Assembly: GCA_028697835.1 (NCBI GenBank)
Contig: JAQVDK010000013.1
Location: forward strand, 1 to 34,051
DNA from: Eubacteriales bacterium
Lineage (GTDB): Bacteria; Bacillota; Clostridia; Monoglobales; Firm-18
Reading direction: 5' to 3'
DNA: 34,051 nucleotides
Shown here: positions 14,515-21,989 of the stretch, piece by piece
Layout of the letters: each line of letters begins with the position of its first letter
How positions within the stretch are numbered: position 1 is the first letter of the stretch
Translations under genes and position numbers: made by a program
The notes under the pieces: generated by a model
Told to the model about the DNA's origin: nothing
Databases searched by the model: none
The model's input: the letters and a program-made list of their open reading frames with translations, nothing else

Positions 14515-16497
14515 TTATCTTCTCATACCTCCGCCCGCGGCAGGTCTGCTCATGCCGCCCATGGGAGCTCCACCCATGTGAGCTCCGCCCATGCCGCCCA
14601 TTCCTCGCATTTGCATGGACTGCCCTCTTTGCATGGCGGAGGAGGAACCTGCGGCGTAATAAATAGTGTCTCCTTCGCTTAGTCCATCTATTATTTCTAT
14701 GTTATCAGTTCCGGAAAGACCAACTGCAACCCTTACATATGCATATCCCTCAGGAGCCATGTTTCTTGGCACCTGCCAGCCTTGCCTTCTTTCGCTGTTT
14801 TGTTCAGGCGATGATGATGGGGCCGGTGAGGAAGTATGAGCCGAAGATGCACTATCTTCTGGCTTTTGGGTATTTTCCGGCTGACTTGATGCGTTAGGTC
14901 TGCCTTGTGGGGCTTGCTGAGATTCTCCCCTTTGCCTGGGGGGCATTCCTTCGCCGCCAGTGCCTCTTTCGCCGCTGGGAGAGCCTTCAGGGCGCGGCGC
15001 TGCTTCCCTCCGGGAATTTCCTTCGCCGCCAAATGCCCCATCCCCTTGCTCTGCTTGCCTTTGCGGCGCCTCGTCGGCCTTCATCAGCACAAAGCCTTGG
15101 CCGTTTCTTATATTGGACACTGCCGCCACAGGTACAAGGAGTGTATCTTTAGATTCTTCAACTATAATTTCTGCGTTAACATTCATGCCGGACATTAAAG
15201 TTCTCGGCTCGTTTATGGTAAGCTCTACGCTGTATGTAGTAACACCGTTTTGAGATGTTCCCTCTTTTGCTACCTTGGTTACAACTCCCTCAAAGGTTTC
15301 GCCGGGAAGTGCGTCTGCGGTAATGGTTGCCTTAAGCCCGACGGATACCTTGGATATTTCCAGCTCGTCAACATCAAGGTTAAACACCATTTTGGAGGTG
15401 TCCGCAACGGTCATAAGGGAGGCGCTGGAGTTTTGGCTGCTGCCTATGGTATCCCCTGCTTTATATGTTTTGGATATTACAACACCGTCAATGGGGGATT
15501 TGATGTTGTAGTTTTCCAGCTCCTTATACTGAGATTCCAAGGAAAGCTGCATATCCTGCAGCTCAAGATTTGTTCTCTTTTGTGCCTGCAGATAATCGGC
15601 ATCGTCAATTTCAAATAATATATCGCCTTTATTTACAAATTGGTTGTTCCTTACATTAACCTTGACCACCTTGCCTGATACCTTTGGTATTACGGAAACA
15701 ACCTCGCTGTTTTCAATTTTGCCGGAGATTGGGGATTTAACATCGCCCGATGAAGTATGTATGGTTGCGCCTACGCTTGTTCCGCTTGCAAGGGAGCCCG
15801 GATTTCTAAGGCTTATTTCCACATCATAAAGGGTGCTGCCGTCTGTGGAGCTTGCCGTTACATTGGACACATATGAAACAGTTCCCTCTATGCTTGCCAT
15901 GTAAAGGGCGCTTGTTACGGTTGCCCTGTCGCCCACCTTTATTTTGCCAATTTGTGAGCTGTTAAAAGGAACGGTGGCGGTAAGCTCTCGGTTGTTTACT
16001 ATTGTGGCCACTTTGCCTGTGCCGACGGAATCATCCACCTTAACGTTAAAATCGGTCAGGGTTCCGCTTGCAGGGGCCCTTACTTTAAGGTTTGCAATGT
16101 TATCGGCGTTGTTTTTGGCTGTTAGCTGCAGCTTTTCAATGTTGTTATATTGCTTTTGGATGCTGTTTTGCAGGTCGGTAGAGTCAATCCTATAGAGGAT
16201 ATCACCTTCTTTTACATGGTCACCTTCTTCGAATTTGGACTCTATAATCTCGCCTCTGACAAGGGAAATAATCTCGTACCGAGAAATAGGCTCTACCGTT
16301 CCCGAGCCGCTTATGGTGACGGAAATATCCCCACGGCTTACCACGGCAGAGGCAAGACTTTCACTTTTTGATGCCTCTTTGCTTTGCTTTTTCGAATAAG
16401 CAAAAACACCTACAAAAACTACAGCAACTATCAGCAGGGAAATAACAATATATTTCTTTTTAATAAGATTTTTTATGCCTGCCAGAAACTTTTTCAT
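14515..16497 (-). CDS. HlyD/MacA-type adaptor with duplicated lipoyl-barrel unit
   Basis: Periplasmic-adaptor-family proteins in Gram-positives (for example YknX) connect MacB-type permeases to extracellular substrate or partners. This 660-residue member is far longer than the usual 350-450. It has one membrane anchor (about 14-34). Two adaptor units follow: barrel-sandwich halves at 67-105 and 136-168 with beta barrel 170-248, then again at 262-298 and 329-366 with barrel 369-447. A membrane-proximal domain starts near 452 but is interrupted by about 95 residues rich in Gly, Pro, Ser, Arg and Glu (477-572). It resumes at YAYVRVAVGLSGTDNIEIIDGLSEGD (586-611) and ends in a Gly/Met-rich tail (623-660). 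The start ATG at 16497 (MKKFLAG) follows GCGAGG; an in-frame start at 16569 would lie on the promoter. First gene of the module. Confidence 0.88.
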   Translation of the reverse strand: MKKFLAGIKNLIKKKYIVISLLIVAVVFVGVFAYSKKQSKEASKSESLASAVVSRGDISVTISGSGTVEPISRYEIISLVRGEIIESKFEEGDHVKEGDILYRIDSTDLQNSIQKQYNNIEKLQLTAKNNADNIANLKVRAPASGTLTDFNVKVDDSVGTGKVATIVNNRELTATVPFNSSQIGKIKVGDRATVTSALYMASIEGTVSYVSNVTASSTDGSTLYDVEISLRNPGSLASGTSVGATIHTSSGDVKSPISGKIENSEVVSVIPKVSGKVVKVNVRNNQFVNKGDILFEIDDADYLQAQKRTNLELQDMQLSLESQYKELENYNIKSPIDGVVISKTYKAGDTIGSSQNSSASLMTVADTSKMVFNLDVDELEISKVSVGLKATITADALPGETFEGVVTKVAKEGTSQNGVTTYSVELTINEPRTLMSGMNVNAEIIVEESKDTLLVPVAAVSNIRNGQGFVLMKADEAPQRQAEQGDGAFGGEGNSRREAAPRPEGSPSGERGTGGEGMPPRQRGESQQAPQGRPNASSQPENTQKPEDSASSAHTSSPAPSSSPEQNSERRQGWQVPRNMAPEGYAYVRVAVGLSGTDNIEIIDGLSEGDTIYYAAGSSSAMQRGQSMQMRGMGGMGGAHMGGAPMGGMSRPAAGGGMRR

Positions 16498-16540
16498 ATA
16501 TTTACCTCGCTTCCGTAATATAAATGTTGACACTGTATCT

Positions 16541-16569
16541 ATTTTATTACATTTATTATAAAATATCAA
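16541..16569 (-). promoter_or_regulatory. Promoter of the export/two-component module
   Basis: On the minus strand TTGATA (16564-16569) and TAAAAT (16541-16546) lie 17 bases apart. Transcription would start near 16534, about 37 bases before the adaptor start. The -35 box abuts the direct repeat described separately. Confidence 0.65.
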
Positions 16570-16586
16570 CCTTAATTAAACCTTAA
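16568..16586 (-). promoter_or_regulatory. 11-bp-spaced direct repeat next to the -35 box
   Basis: TTAAGGTT occurs twice on the minus strand (16579-16586 and 16568-16575) with a start-to-start spacing of 11 bases, one helical turn. This is the layout bound by OmpR/PhoB-type regulators (for example pho boxes). The downstream copy runs into the -35 TTGATA. The response regulator of the same operon is the obvious candidate ligand; this is inferred. Confidence 0.6.
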
Positions 16587-16619
16587 ATTTAGAATTTTAA
16601 AGAAAATCATCCAAAACGC

Positions 16620-16648
16620 AAAAAACCCGGCATAGCCCGGGTTTTTTT
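16620..16648. terminator. Bidirectional-looking terminator after the FabT-like gene
   Basis: AAAAAACCCGG (16620-16630) pairs with CCGGGTTTTTT (16637-16647) around a 6-base loop. On the minus strand the stem is followed by TTTTTT, ending the fabD-fabT transcript before the export-module promoter. The plus strand has a similar T run. Confidence 0.85.
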
Positions 16649-16664
16649 ATGGACGAGGAAATAT

Positions 16665-17102
16665 TTACGATTCATCTTTAAAAAAGCTGTTTAATTTACT
16701 TAGCATTTTGGATAAAAGCTGAAGCTCGGCGCTGTTTAATCCTTCTACAATTTTATCAACCATGCGCATATGGAAACGGTGGTGGAGCTTATACGTTATC
16801 ATTCCGTCACGGGTGAGCGAAAGCAGGACAATACGCCTGTCAGCTGTAGAGCGCTCGCGCTTTATGCAGCCTTTTCGCTCCAGCCTGTCCGCTGCCGCAG
16901 TCATGGTTGCGAGGGTTATACCCATATTTTCGGCTATGTCCGTCATTTTTTTGTTGCCCTCGGGATCGATTTGCTCGATAATATGCACATCGTTTATTGT
17001 GAGATGTTTTGCAGATTTTGCAATTTGCTTTTGCTCAAAAGCTAAAATGTTGTTAAAGGTTTCAGTTAAAAAATAATTTATTTCATTTTTAAAATCCGGC
17101 AT
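16665..17102 (-). CDS. fabT: MarR-family regulator of fatty-acid synthesis, FabT-like
   Basis: FabT represses fab genes in Firmicutes, with acyl-ACP as corepressor in streptococci. This 145-residue MarR protein matches FabT in length and shape: N-terminal helix (INYFLTETFNNILAFEQ), winged helix (about 50-100: KKMTDIAENMGITLATMTAAADRLERKG and ERSTADRRIVLLSLTRDG, the beta wing) and the C-terminal dimer helices starting LHHRFHMRMVDKIVEGL, a segment strongly reminiscent of streptococcal FabT. It follows fabD with no gap and so shares its leftward transcript. Its probable operators are the two palindromes at 18058-18072 and 18072-18090. It is unusual that the regulator is on the divergent arm and not at the head of the main operon. 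The family is certain; the FabT role is well supported by context. Confidence 0.87.
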   Translation of the reverse strand: MPDFKNEINYFLTETFNNILAFEQKQIAKSAKHLTINDVHIIEQIDPEGNKKMTDIAENMGITLATMTAAADRLERKGCIKRERSTADRRIVLLSLTRDGMITYKLHHRFHMRMVDKIVEGLNSAELQLLSKMLSKLNSFFKDES

Positions 17103-18008
17103 TTATAGCGCCTCCAATAACGTACTTATATTTGAAGTTTTAAGCTTTTTGTCTATTTTTCTGTTTAGCCCTGTGAGTACCTTTCCACAGCCAATTTCAT
17201 AAAACACTACGTTTCCCCTTGTGGCAATGTCCGCAATTTCATTTTTCCACAAAACAGGGCTTTTTATCTGTGCTGCAAGATAGCCGGGGATATCGTCCCA
17301 ATCTGTCATTTCCCTGCCATAAACGTTAGAATATAAAATATTACTTGCCTTTTTAAATTCAAAATTCTTTAAAAATTCATAAAATTCATCTGCGGCATCG
17401 TTCATGTGTGCTGTATGGAAAGCACCGTTTACCGAAAGGCGGACAGCCTTTGCAGCGCCCATGTCAAGGCAAATTTGTGCCGCCTTGCCTGCTGCCTGCT
17501 CGTCGCCGGCAATCACCGTCTGCTTTGGGCAGTTAAAATTTACCGCCACCGCATATCCGCCGCAAGCCTTGCAGGCCTTTTGCACCTTGTCGTCATCAAG
17601 CCCAACTATTGCATACATTGCGCCACTTGTTTTCTCTGCGCAAGCTTGCATAAGGCTTGCCCTTTTTTGCACAATCCTAAACCCATCCTCAAGACCAAAC
17701 ACCCCCGAGCTGCAAAATGCGCTGCACTCCCCAAGGGAAAAGCCTGCGGATATGTCGGAAAGCATGCCGCTGTTTTTCAAAACCTCGAAAATTGCCATTG
17801 ACACGGTAAATATTGCAAGCTGTGCATTTTTGGTTTGGGCAAGCTGCGCCTCGTCTGTATTAAAACACAAATCCTCAAGGGATATGCCTGTTATTTCGCT
17901 GCCCAGTTTAAACACCTTTTTTGCGTCGTTAAACCGCTTATAGATGTCTTTTCCCATGCCGGGGCTTTGGCTTCCTTGCCCTTCAAACAAAAAACACAAA
18001 AATTCCAC
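17103..18008 (-). CDS. fabD: Malonyl-CoA:ACP transacylase
   Basis: FabD moves malonyl from CoA to the acyl carrier protein, supplying extender units in the cytoplasm. The 301-residue protein has GQGSQ (10-14), nucleophile S91 in GFSLGE (Phe replaces the common His, as variants of this position occur in Firmicutes), the conserved Arg in VQKRASLMQ and catalytic H198 in VNGAFHTAHM. The start is GTG at 18006-18008 after AAGGAGG. It is transcribed leftward from the shared fab control region and is followed directly by the FabT-like gene. In many Firmicutes fabD lies between fabK and fabG; here it has been moved to the opposite arm. Confidence 0.94.
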   Translation of the reverse strand: MEFLCFLFEGQGSQSPGMGKDIYKRFNDAKKVFKLGSEITGISLEDLCFNTDEAQLAQTKNAQLAIFTVSMAIFEVLKNSGMLSDISAGFSLGECSAFCSSGVFGLEDGFRIVQKRASLMQACAEKTSGAMYAIVGLDDDKVQKACKACGGYAVAVNFNCPKQTVIAGDEQAAGKAAQICLDMGAAKAVRLSVNGAFHTAHMNDAADEFYEFLKNFEFKKASNILYSNVYGREMTDWDDIPGYLAAQIKSPVLWKNEIADIATRGNVVFYEIGCGKVLTGLNRKIDKKLKTSNISTLLEAL

Positions 18009-18030
18009 AAAATAATCCTCCTTATTCCCC

Positions 18031-18059
18031 TTGACAAGTATTATAATTAATAATATAAT
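18031..18059 (+). promoter_or_regulatory. Rightward fab operon promoter
   Basis: TTGACA (18031-18036) and TATAAT (18054-18059) with exactly 17 bases between them form a perfect vegetative promoter. The start would be near 18066, about 58 bases before fabH. The -10 is overlapped by the first palindromic operator. Confidence 0.82.
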
Positions 18060-18072
18060 TAGAGTGTCTAAT
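18058..18072. promoter_or_regulatory. Palindromic operator 1, over rightward -10/+1
   Basis: ATTAGA-GTG-TCTAAT is a perfect 6-base palindrome with a 3-base centre. It shares the half-site sequence of operator 2, overlaps the end of TATAAT and covers the expected start site of the rightward promoter. Binding of the FabT-like repressor is inferred. Confidence 0.65.
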
Positions 18073-18090
18073 AATTAGATAATCTAATTA
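18072..18090. promoter_or_regulatory. Palindromic operator 2, over leftward -10/+1
   Basis: TAATTAGATAATCTAATTA is a perfect 19-base palindrome around a central A. It contains the same ATTAGA/TCTAAT half-sites as operator 1, with centres 16 bases apart, and overlaps the -10 box of the leftward fabD promoter. Length and position suit a MarR-family dimer. Confidence 0.72.
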
Positions 18091-18115
18091 TATCAGACTC
18101 ATATTAAAAATGCAA
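18087..18115 (-). promoter_or_regulatory. Leftward fabD-fabT promoter
   Basis: On the minus strand TTGCAT (18110-18115) and TATAAT (18087-18092) lie 17 bases apart. The start would be near 18080. The promoter faces the rightward one, so both RNAs cross the same control region and overlap at their 5' ends. Confidence 0.7.
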
Positions 18116-18123
18116 TAGGGGTG

Positions 18124-19065
18124 ATGACAATTTATTTGCAAATAAAGGCTATGGGAAGCTACCTTCCCGAGCATATTCTGACAAACGCGGACTTAGAGAA
18201 GATGGTGGATACATCTGATGAATGGATAGTAGAGCGTACGGGCATAAAGCAAAGATATATAAACAAAGAAAATACTGCTGCATATATGGCGTCGCAGGCG
18301 GCGGCAAAAGCACTTTCAAAGGCAGAGATAGCCGCTGGTGATTTGGACATGATTATAGCAACAACCATAACTCCGGATTTTTTCACACCTTCCATGGCGT
18401 GTATGGTACAGAAGGATATTGGGGCGGAAAATGCTTTTTGCTTTGACATAAATGCGGCGTGCAGCGGATTTGTGTATGCATTGGATATTGCAAACGCCTA
18501 TATAAAAGGCGGCGCAGCAAAAAATATTCTTATAGTATCGTCGGAGCAGCTTTCAAGAATAACCGACTACACCGACAGGGGAACCTGTATATTATTTGGC
18601 GACGGGGCGGCGGCAACCGTTGTTGTCGCCGGGGAAAAGCAGGGGCTTGTGGACAGATATATAAGGTCCATAGGCAAATTGGGGGATGTTTTGGAGTGCG
18701 CAAGCGCACAAGGCTCATACATAACCATGAACGGCAGGGAGGTTTACAAGTTTGCTGTAAGCGCAAGTGTGGAAACCATAAAAAAGCTTATGAAAGACAA
18801 CGACCTTACCTTTGACGACATAAAATACATCATTCCCCATCAGGCAAACCAGCGGATAAATGAAGCGGTTTCGGCAAAGCTAAAATGTCCTCCGAATATT
18901 TTTTATTCCAACATTGAAAAATACGGCAACACTTCCAGCGCAAGCATACCAATATGCCTTGATGAACTGGAAAGCAGCGGCAAGCTAAAAGCCGGAGACA
19001 AAATTATCATTGTTGGCTTTGGCGGAGGTTTAACCTTTGCAGGCGCACTTATTGAGTGGCAATAA
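18124..19065 (+). CDS. fabH: Beta-ketoacyl-ACP synthase III
   Basis: FabH starts fatty-acid synthesis by condensing acetyl- or branched acyl-CoA with malonyl-ACP. The protein has the thiolase fold with catalytic C113 (NAACSGFVYA), H239 (IIPHQANQR) and N269 (KYGNTSSASIP), plus the N-terminal GSYLPEHILTNADLEKMVDTSDEWI characteristic of FabH. The start is uncertain: GTG 18121, ATG 18124 and TTG 18136 are in frame, and the best ribosome-binding match, GGGGTGAT (18118-18125), overlaps the first two. ATG is listed by default. It is the first gene of the nine-gene rightward operon and is followed by fabK after 21 bases; the acpP gene often found between them is absent. Confidence 0.94.
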   Translation: MTIYLQIKAMGSYLPEHILTNADLEKMVDTSDEWIVERTGIKQRYINKENTAAYMASQAAAKALSKAEIAAGDLDMIIATTITPDFFTPSMACMVQKDIGAENAFCFDINAACSGFVYALDIANAYIKGGAAKNILIVSSEQLSRITDYTDRGTCILFGDGAAATVVVAGEKQGLVDRYIRSIGKLGDVLECASAQGSYITMNGREVYKFAVSASVETIKKLMKDNDLTFDDIKYIIPHQANQRINEAVSAKLKCPPNIFYSNIEKYGNTSSASIPICLDELESSGKLKAGDKIIIVGFGGGLTFAGALIEWQ

Positions 19066-19086
19066 ATTTATGGTGGAGTTGATTTT

Positions 19087-20037
19087 GTGAAAACGAGAGT
19101 TACACAGCTTTTAAACATAGAATATCCTATTATCCAAGGCGGAATGGCATGGGTTGCCGACGAGTATTTGGCGGCTGCTGTGTCCAATGCGGGCGGTCTT
19201 GGGCTTATTGCAGGCGCAGGTGCCCCAAAAGATGTAATAAGGGAAAAGGTGCAAAATATAAAAAATCTTACCGATAAGCCCTTTGGACTAAATATTATGC
19301 TAATGTCACCCTTTGCCGACGATTTGGCGGATTTGGTGGTGGAGGAAGGGATAAAGGTTGTTACAACGGGTGCAGGAACCCCTAAAAAGTACATAGACAG
19401 GTGGAAGGAGCATGGGATTATTGTAATTCCTGTGGTTGCTTCCGTTTCTCAAGCTGTAAAGATGGAGCGTATAGGCGCCGATGCTGTTGTTGGCGAAGGG
19501 TGCGAGGCAGGCGGACATATCGGAGAGCTTACCATGCCTGTTTTGGTCTCTCAAATAGCCAAGGCTGTTTCCATACCCGTTATTGCCGCAGGCGGCATTG
19601 CAGACGGAGCTGCCATGGCGGCGGCTTTTATGTTGGGGGCGGAGGGTGTGCAGTGCGGCACAAGGTTTATAGCTTCAAAGGAATGCACTGCCCATGAAAA
19701 ATATAAGGAAATGGTTCTGAAGGCTTCGGACATTTCCACTATTGTAACAGGCAGAAGCACAGGGCACCCCGTGCGCTCGCTAAAATCCCCTCTTGCACGC
19801 CAATATCAGGCGTTGGAAAAGGAAGGAGCAACATTCGAGCAGCTTGAACAGCTTACTGTCGGCTCGCTTCGAAAAGCGGTTTTGGAAGGGGATTTCAAAG
19901 AAGGGACCTTTATGGCAGGACAAATAGCGGGGCTTATAAGCGAGGAACAATCTTGCAAGGAAATTATAAAAAATATGACACAGGACGCACAAAGGATTAT
20001 GTGCGAGAAGTCAAAAAAGTTTGGAGGTTTGCAATGA
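19087..20037 (+). CDS. fabK: FMN-dependent enoyl-ACP reductase II
   Basis: FabK reduces the trans-2-enoyl-ACP in the last elongation step, replacing FabI in many Firmicutes. The 316-residue TIM-barrel flavoprotein shows IEYPIIQGGMAWVADEYLAAAVSNAGGLG at the N-terminus, the GEGCEAGGHIG phosphate/substrate loop, IPVIAAGGIADG and GAEGVQCGTRF, all typical of FabK and the nitronate-monooxygenase superfamily. Placement in the fab operon supports FabK over nitronate monooxygenase. The start is GTG at 19087 after GGTGGAG. It overlaps fabG by 4 bases (ATGA). No fabI or fabL is present in the window, so FabK is the only visible enoyl reductase. Confidence 0.94.
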   Translation: MKTRVTQLLNIEYPIIQGGMAWVADEYLAAAVSNAGGLGLIAGAGAPKDVIREKVQNIKNLTDKPFGLNIMLMSPFADDLADLVVEEGIKVVTTGAGTPKKYIDRWKEHGIIVIPVVASVSQAVKMERIGADAVVGEGCEAGGHIGELTMPVLVSQIAKAVSIPVIAAGGIADGAAMAAAFMLGAEGVQCGTRFIASKECTAHEKYKEMVLKASDISTIVTGRSTGHPVRSLKSPLARQYQALEKEGATFEQLEQLTVGSLRKAVLEGDFKEGTFMAGQIAGLISEEQSCKEIIKNMTQDAQRIMCEKSKKFGGLQ

Positions 20038-20762
20038 CTGCATTAATTACAGGGGCGTCAAGGGGTATAGGTCGTGCAATAGCCCTTGAATTTGCCAAAA
20101 GCGGCTACAATGTTGCCATAAACTATGCAAACAGCGAAGTTTCGGCGAAGGATACAGCAAAGGAGTGCGGGGAGTTTGGAGTTTTAGCCTTTGCATACAA
20201 GGCGGACGTTTCGGATTTTGATGCCTGCAAGGAAATGGTGGCAAAAGTGGAGCAGGATTTGGGGCCTGTTGAAGTTTTGGTGAACAATGCAGGCATCAAC
20301 ATAGACAATCTTTTAATACGAATGTCTCAGGAGCAGTTTGACAAGGTTTATTTTGCGAATTTAAAGAGTGTGTACAACATGTCAAGGCAGGTTGTGCCGG
20401 GCATGATGAAAAGAAGAAGAGGAAGGATTATAAACATATCCTCGGTGGCGGGCCTTTACGGAAACGTGGGGCAAACCAACTATGCTGCCACAAAAGCCGG
20501 AATTGTCGGCTTTACAAAAAGCCTTGCAAAGGAAGTGGGGGCAAGGGGAATTACGGTAAATGCAATTGCTCCCGGGTTTATTGAAACGGATATGACGGAT
20601 AGGCTCTCGGATAATATAAAAGAGATTGCAAGGTCAAAAATTACCCTGGGACGGTTCGGCAAAGCCGAGGATATAGCAAAAGCCGCAATGTTTTTGGCAT
20701 CCGATGGTGCTTCATACATAACAGGACACACTTTGGAGGTTTCGGGAGGAATTTCGCTATGA
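20034..20762 (+). CDS. fabG: 3-oxoacyl-ACP reductase
   Basis: FabG reduces beta-ketoacyl-ACP to the 3-hydroxy form with NADPH. The 242-residue short-chain dehydrogenase has the cofactor loop TGASRGIG (6-13), NNAG (84-87), catalytic N109, S137 (IINISSVAG), Y150 and K154 (YAATK), and the C-terminal ASYITGHTLEVSGGI. The ATG at 20034 follows GGAGG (20023-20027) and overlaps the fabK stop; longer in-frame starts inside fabK have no such site. It overlaps fabF by 4 bases, a sign of tight coupling. Confidence 0.95.
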   Translation: MTALITGASRGIGRAIALEFAKSGYNVAINYANSEVSAKDTAKECGEFGVLAFAYKADVSDFDACKEMVAKVEQDLGPVEVLVNNAGINIDNLLIRMSQEQFDKVYFANLKSVYNMSRQVVPGMMKRRRGRIINISSVAGLYGNVGQTNYAATKAGIVGFTKSLAKEVGARGITVNAIAPGFIETDMTDRLSDNIKEIARSKITLGRFGKAEDIAKAAMFLASDGASYITGHTLEVSGGISL

Positions 20763-21988
20763 ATAAGGTGGTTATAACAGGCATGGGTGCTGTCACACCT
20801 TTAGGGGGCGGCGTGGAAAAGTTTTTTGAAAATGCCGCAAAAGGTGTATGCGGGATTGATAAAATTACAAGCTTTGACACATCCGGCAGCAAAGTAACTC
20901 TTGCGGCAGAGGTAAAAGACTTTAATGCGGAGGATTATATAGACAAAAAAGAGGCAAGGCGCATGGACAGGTTTTGCCATTTTGCCATGGCAGCCGCAGA
21001 AGAAGCAATAGGTGGCAGCGGTTTGGATTTAGGCAGCGTCAATCTTGACAGATGCGGGGTTATTGTGGGAAGCGGCATAGGCGGCATGCTTACCTATGAG
21101 ACGGAGCATATTAAATATATGGAAAAAGGCGCAAACAGGGTATCGGCATTTTTTATACCCATGATGATTGGCAACATGGCGTCAGGATTTTTGTCCATTA
21201 AATATGGCTTTAGGGGAGCGAACTTTTCCGTTGTAACCGCTTGTGCGTCCGGGGCTCACGCAATCGGTGAAGCCTTCAGGCAAATAAAGCATGGTTATCT
21301 TGATATGGCAATTGCGGGAGGAACGGAAGCTGCCATAACGCCATTTGCATGTGCAGGATTTGCAAATATGACCGCTCTTTCAACCGCAAGCGACCCAAAT
21401 TCCGCAAGCCTGCCTTTTGACAAAAGGCGAAACGGCTTTGTAATGGGCGAGGGTGCAGGAGTTTTGGTTTTGGAAAGCGAGAGTCATGCACTGAAAAGAG
21501 GTGCAAAAATTTATGCGGAAATTGCCGGCTACGGCGCAACAGGCGACGCATACCACATAACCAGCCCGGACCCGGAAGGTGACGGGGCGTGTCGTGCCAT
21601 GAAGCAGGCAATGGAGGAGGCAGGCGTTTTGCCCCATCAGGTGGACTATATAAACGCCCACGGCACAGGAACGCCCTTAAACGACAAATTTGAAACCCTG
21701 GCAATAAAAAACGCCTTGGGAGAGTATGCTTATAAAACCAGCATTTCTTCCACAAAATCCATGACGGGACATCTTTTGGGCGCCGCAGGGGCAATCGAGG
21801 CGATAATTTCCGTTATGGCAATAAATAAAAACATAATACCGCCTACAATCAATTATTTAGAGCCGGACGAGGAGCTTGACCTGGATTACACAGTAAACAA
21901 AGCAAAGAAAAAGCAGGTGGACGTTGCGCTTAGCAATTCACTGGGCTTTGGCGGACACAACGCTGCTTTGCTCTTTAGGAGGGTCTGA
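20759..21988 (+). CDS. fabF: Beta-ketoacyl-ACP synthase II
   Basis: FabF condenses acyl-ACP with malonyl-ACP in each elongation round. The 409-residue protein has the Cys-His-His active site: C162 (VTACASGAHAIG), H301 (NAHGTGTPLND) and H338 (SMTGHLLGAAGA), with the FGGHNAALLF C-terminus. Normal length. Its ATG overlaps the fabG stop codon (ATGA) and accB follows one base after its stop. It is the only elongation synthase visible; there is no fabB. Confidence 0.95.
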   Translation: MNKVVITGMGAVTPLGGGVEKFFENAAKGVCGIDKITSFDTSGSKVTLAAEVKDFNAEDYIDKKEARRMDRFCHFAMAAAEEAIGGSGLDLGSVNLDRCGVIVGSGIGGMLTYETEHIKYMEKGANRVSAFFIPMMIGNMASGFLSIKYGFRGANFSVVTACASGAHAIGEAFRQIKHGYLDMAIAGGTEAAITPFACAGFANMTALSTASDPNSASLPFDKRRNGFVMGEGAGVLVLESESHALKRGAKIYAEIAGYGATGDAYHITSPDPEGDGACRAMKQAMEEAGVLPHQVDYINAHGTGTPLNDKFETLAIKNALGEYAYKTSISSTKSMTGHLLGAAGAIEAIISVMAINKNIIPPTINYLEPDEELDLDYTVNKAKKKQVDVALSNSLGFGGHNAALLFRRV

Positions 21989-21989
21989 T

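Noticed and set aside
17406-17943. Rightward open frames opposite fabD
   Set aside because: Antisense shadows of a clear FabD protein with all catalytic residues; no ribosome-binding site or family match.
18136-18138. TTG as the true fabH start
   Set aside because: It has GGGGTGAT upstream but at a long distance; ATG 18124 was kept as the default and the doubt is stated in the entry.
19087-20037. Nitronate monooxygenase instead of FabK
   Set aside because: The families are related, but position between fabH and fabG with an overlapping start strongly favours the enoyl reductase.
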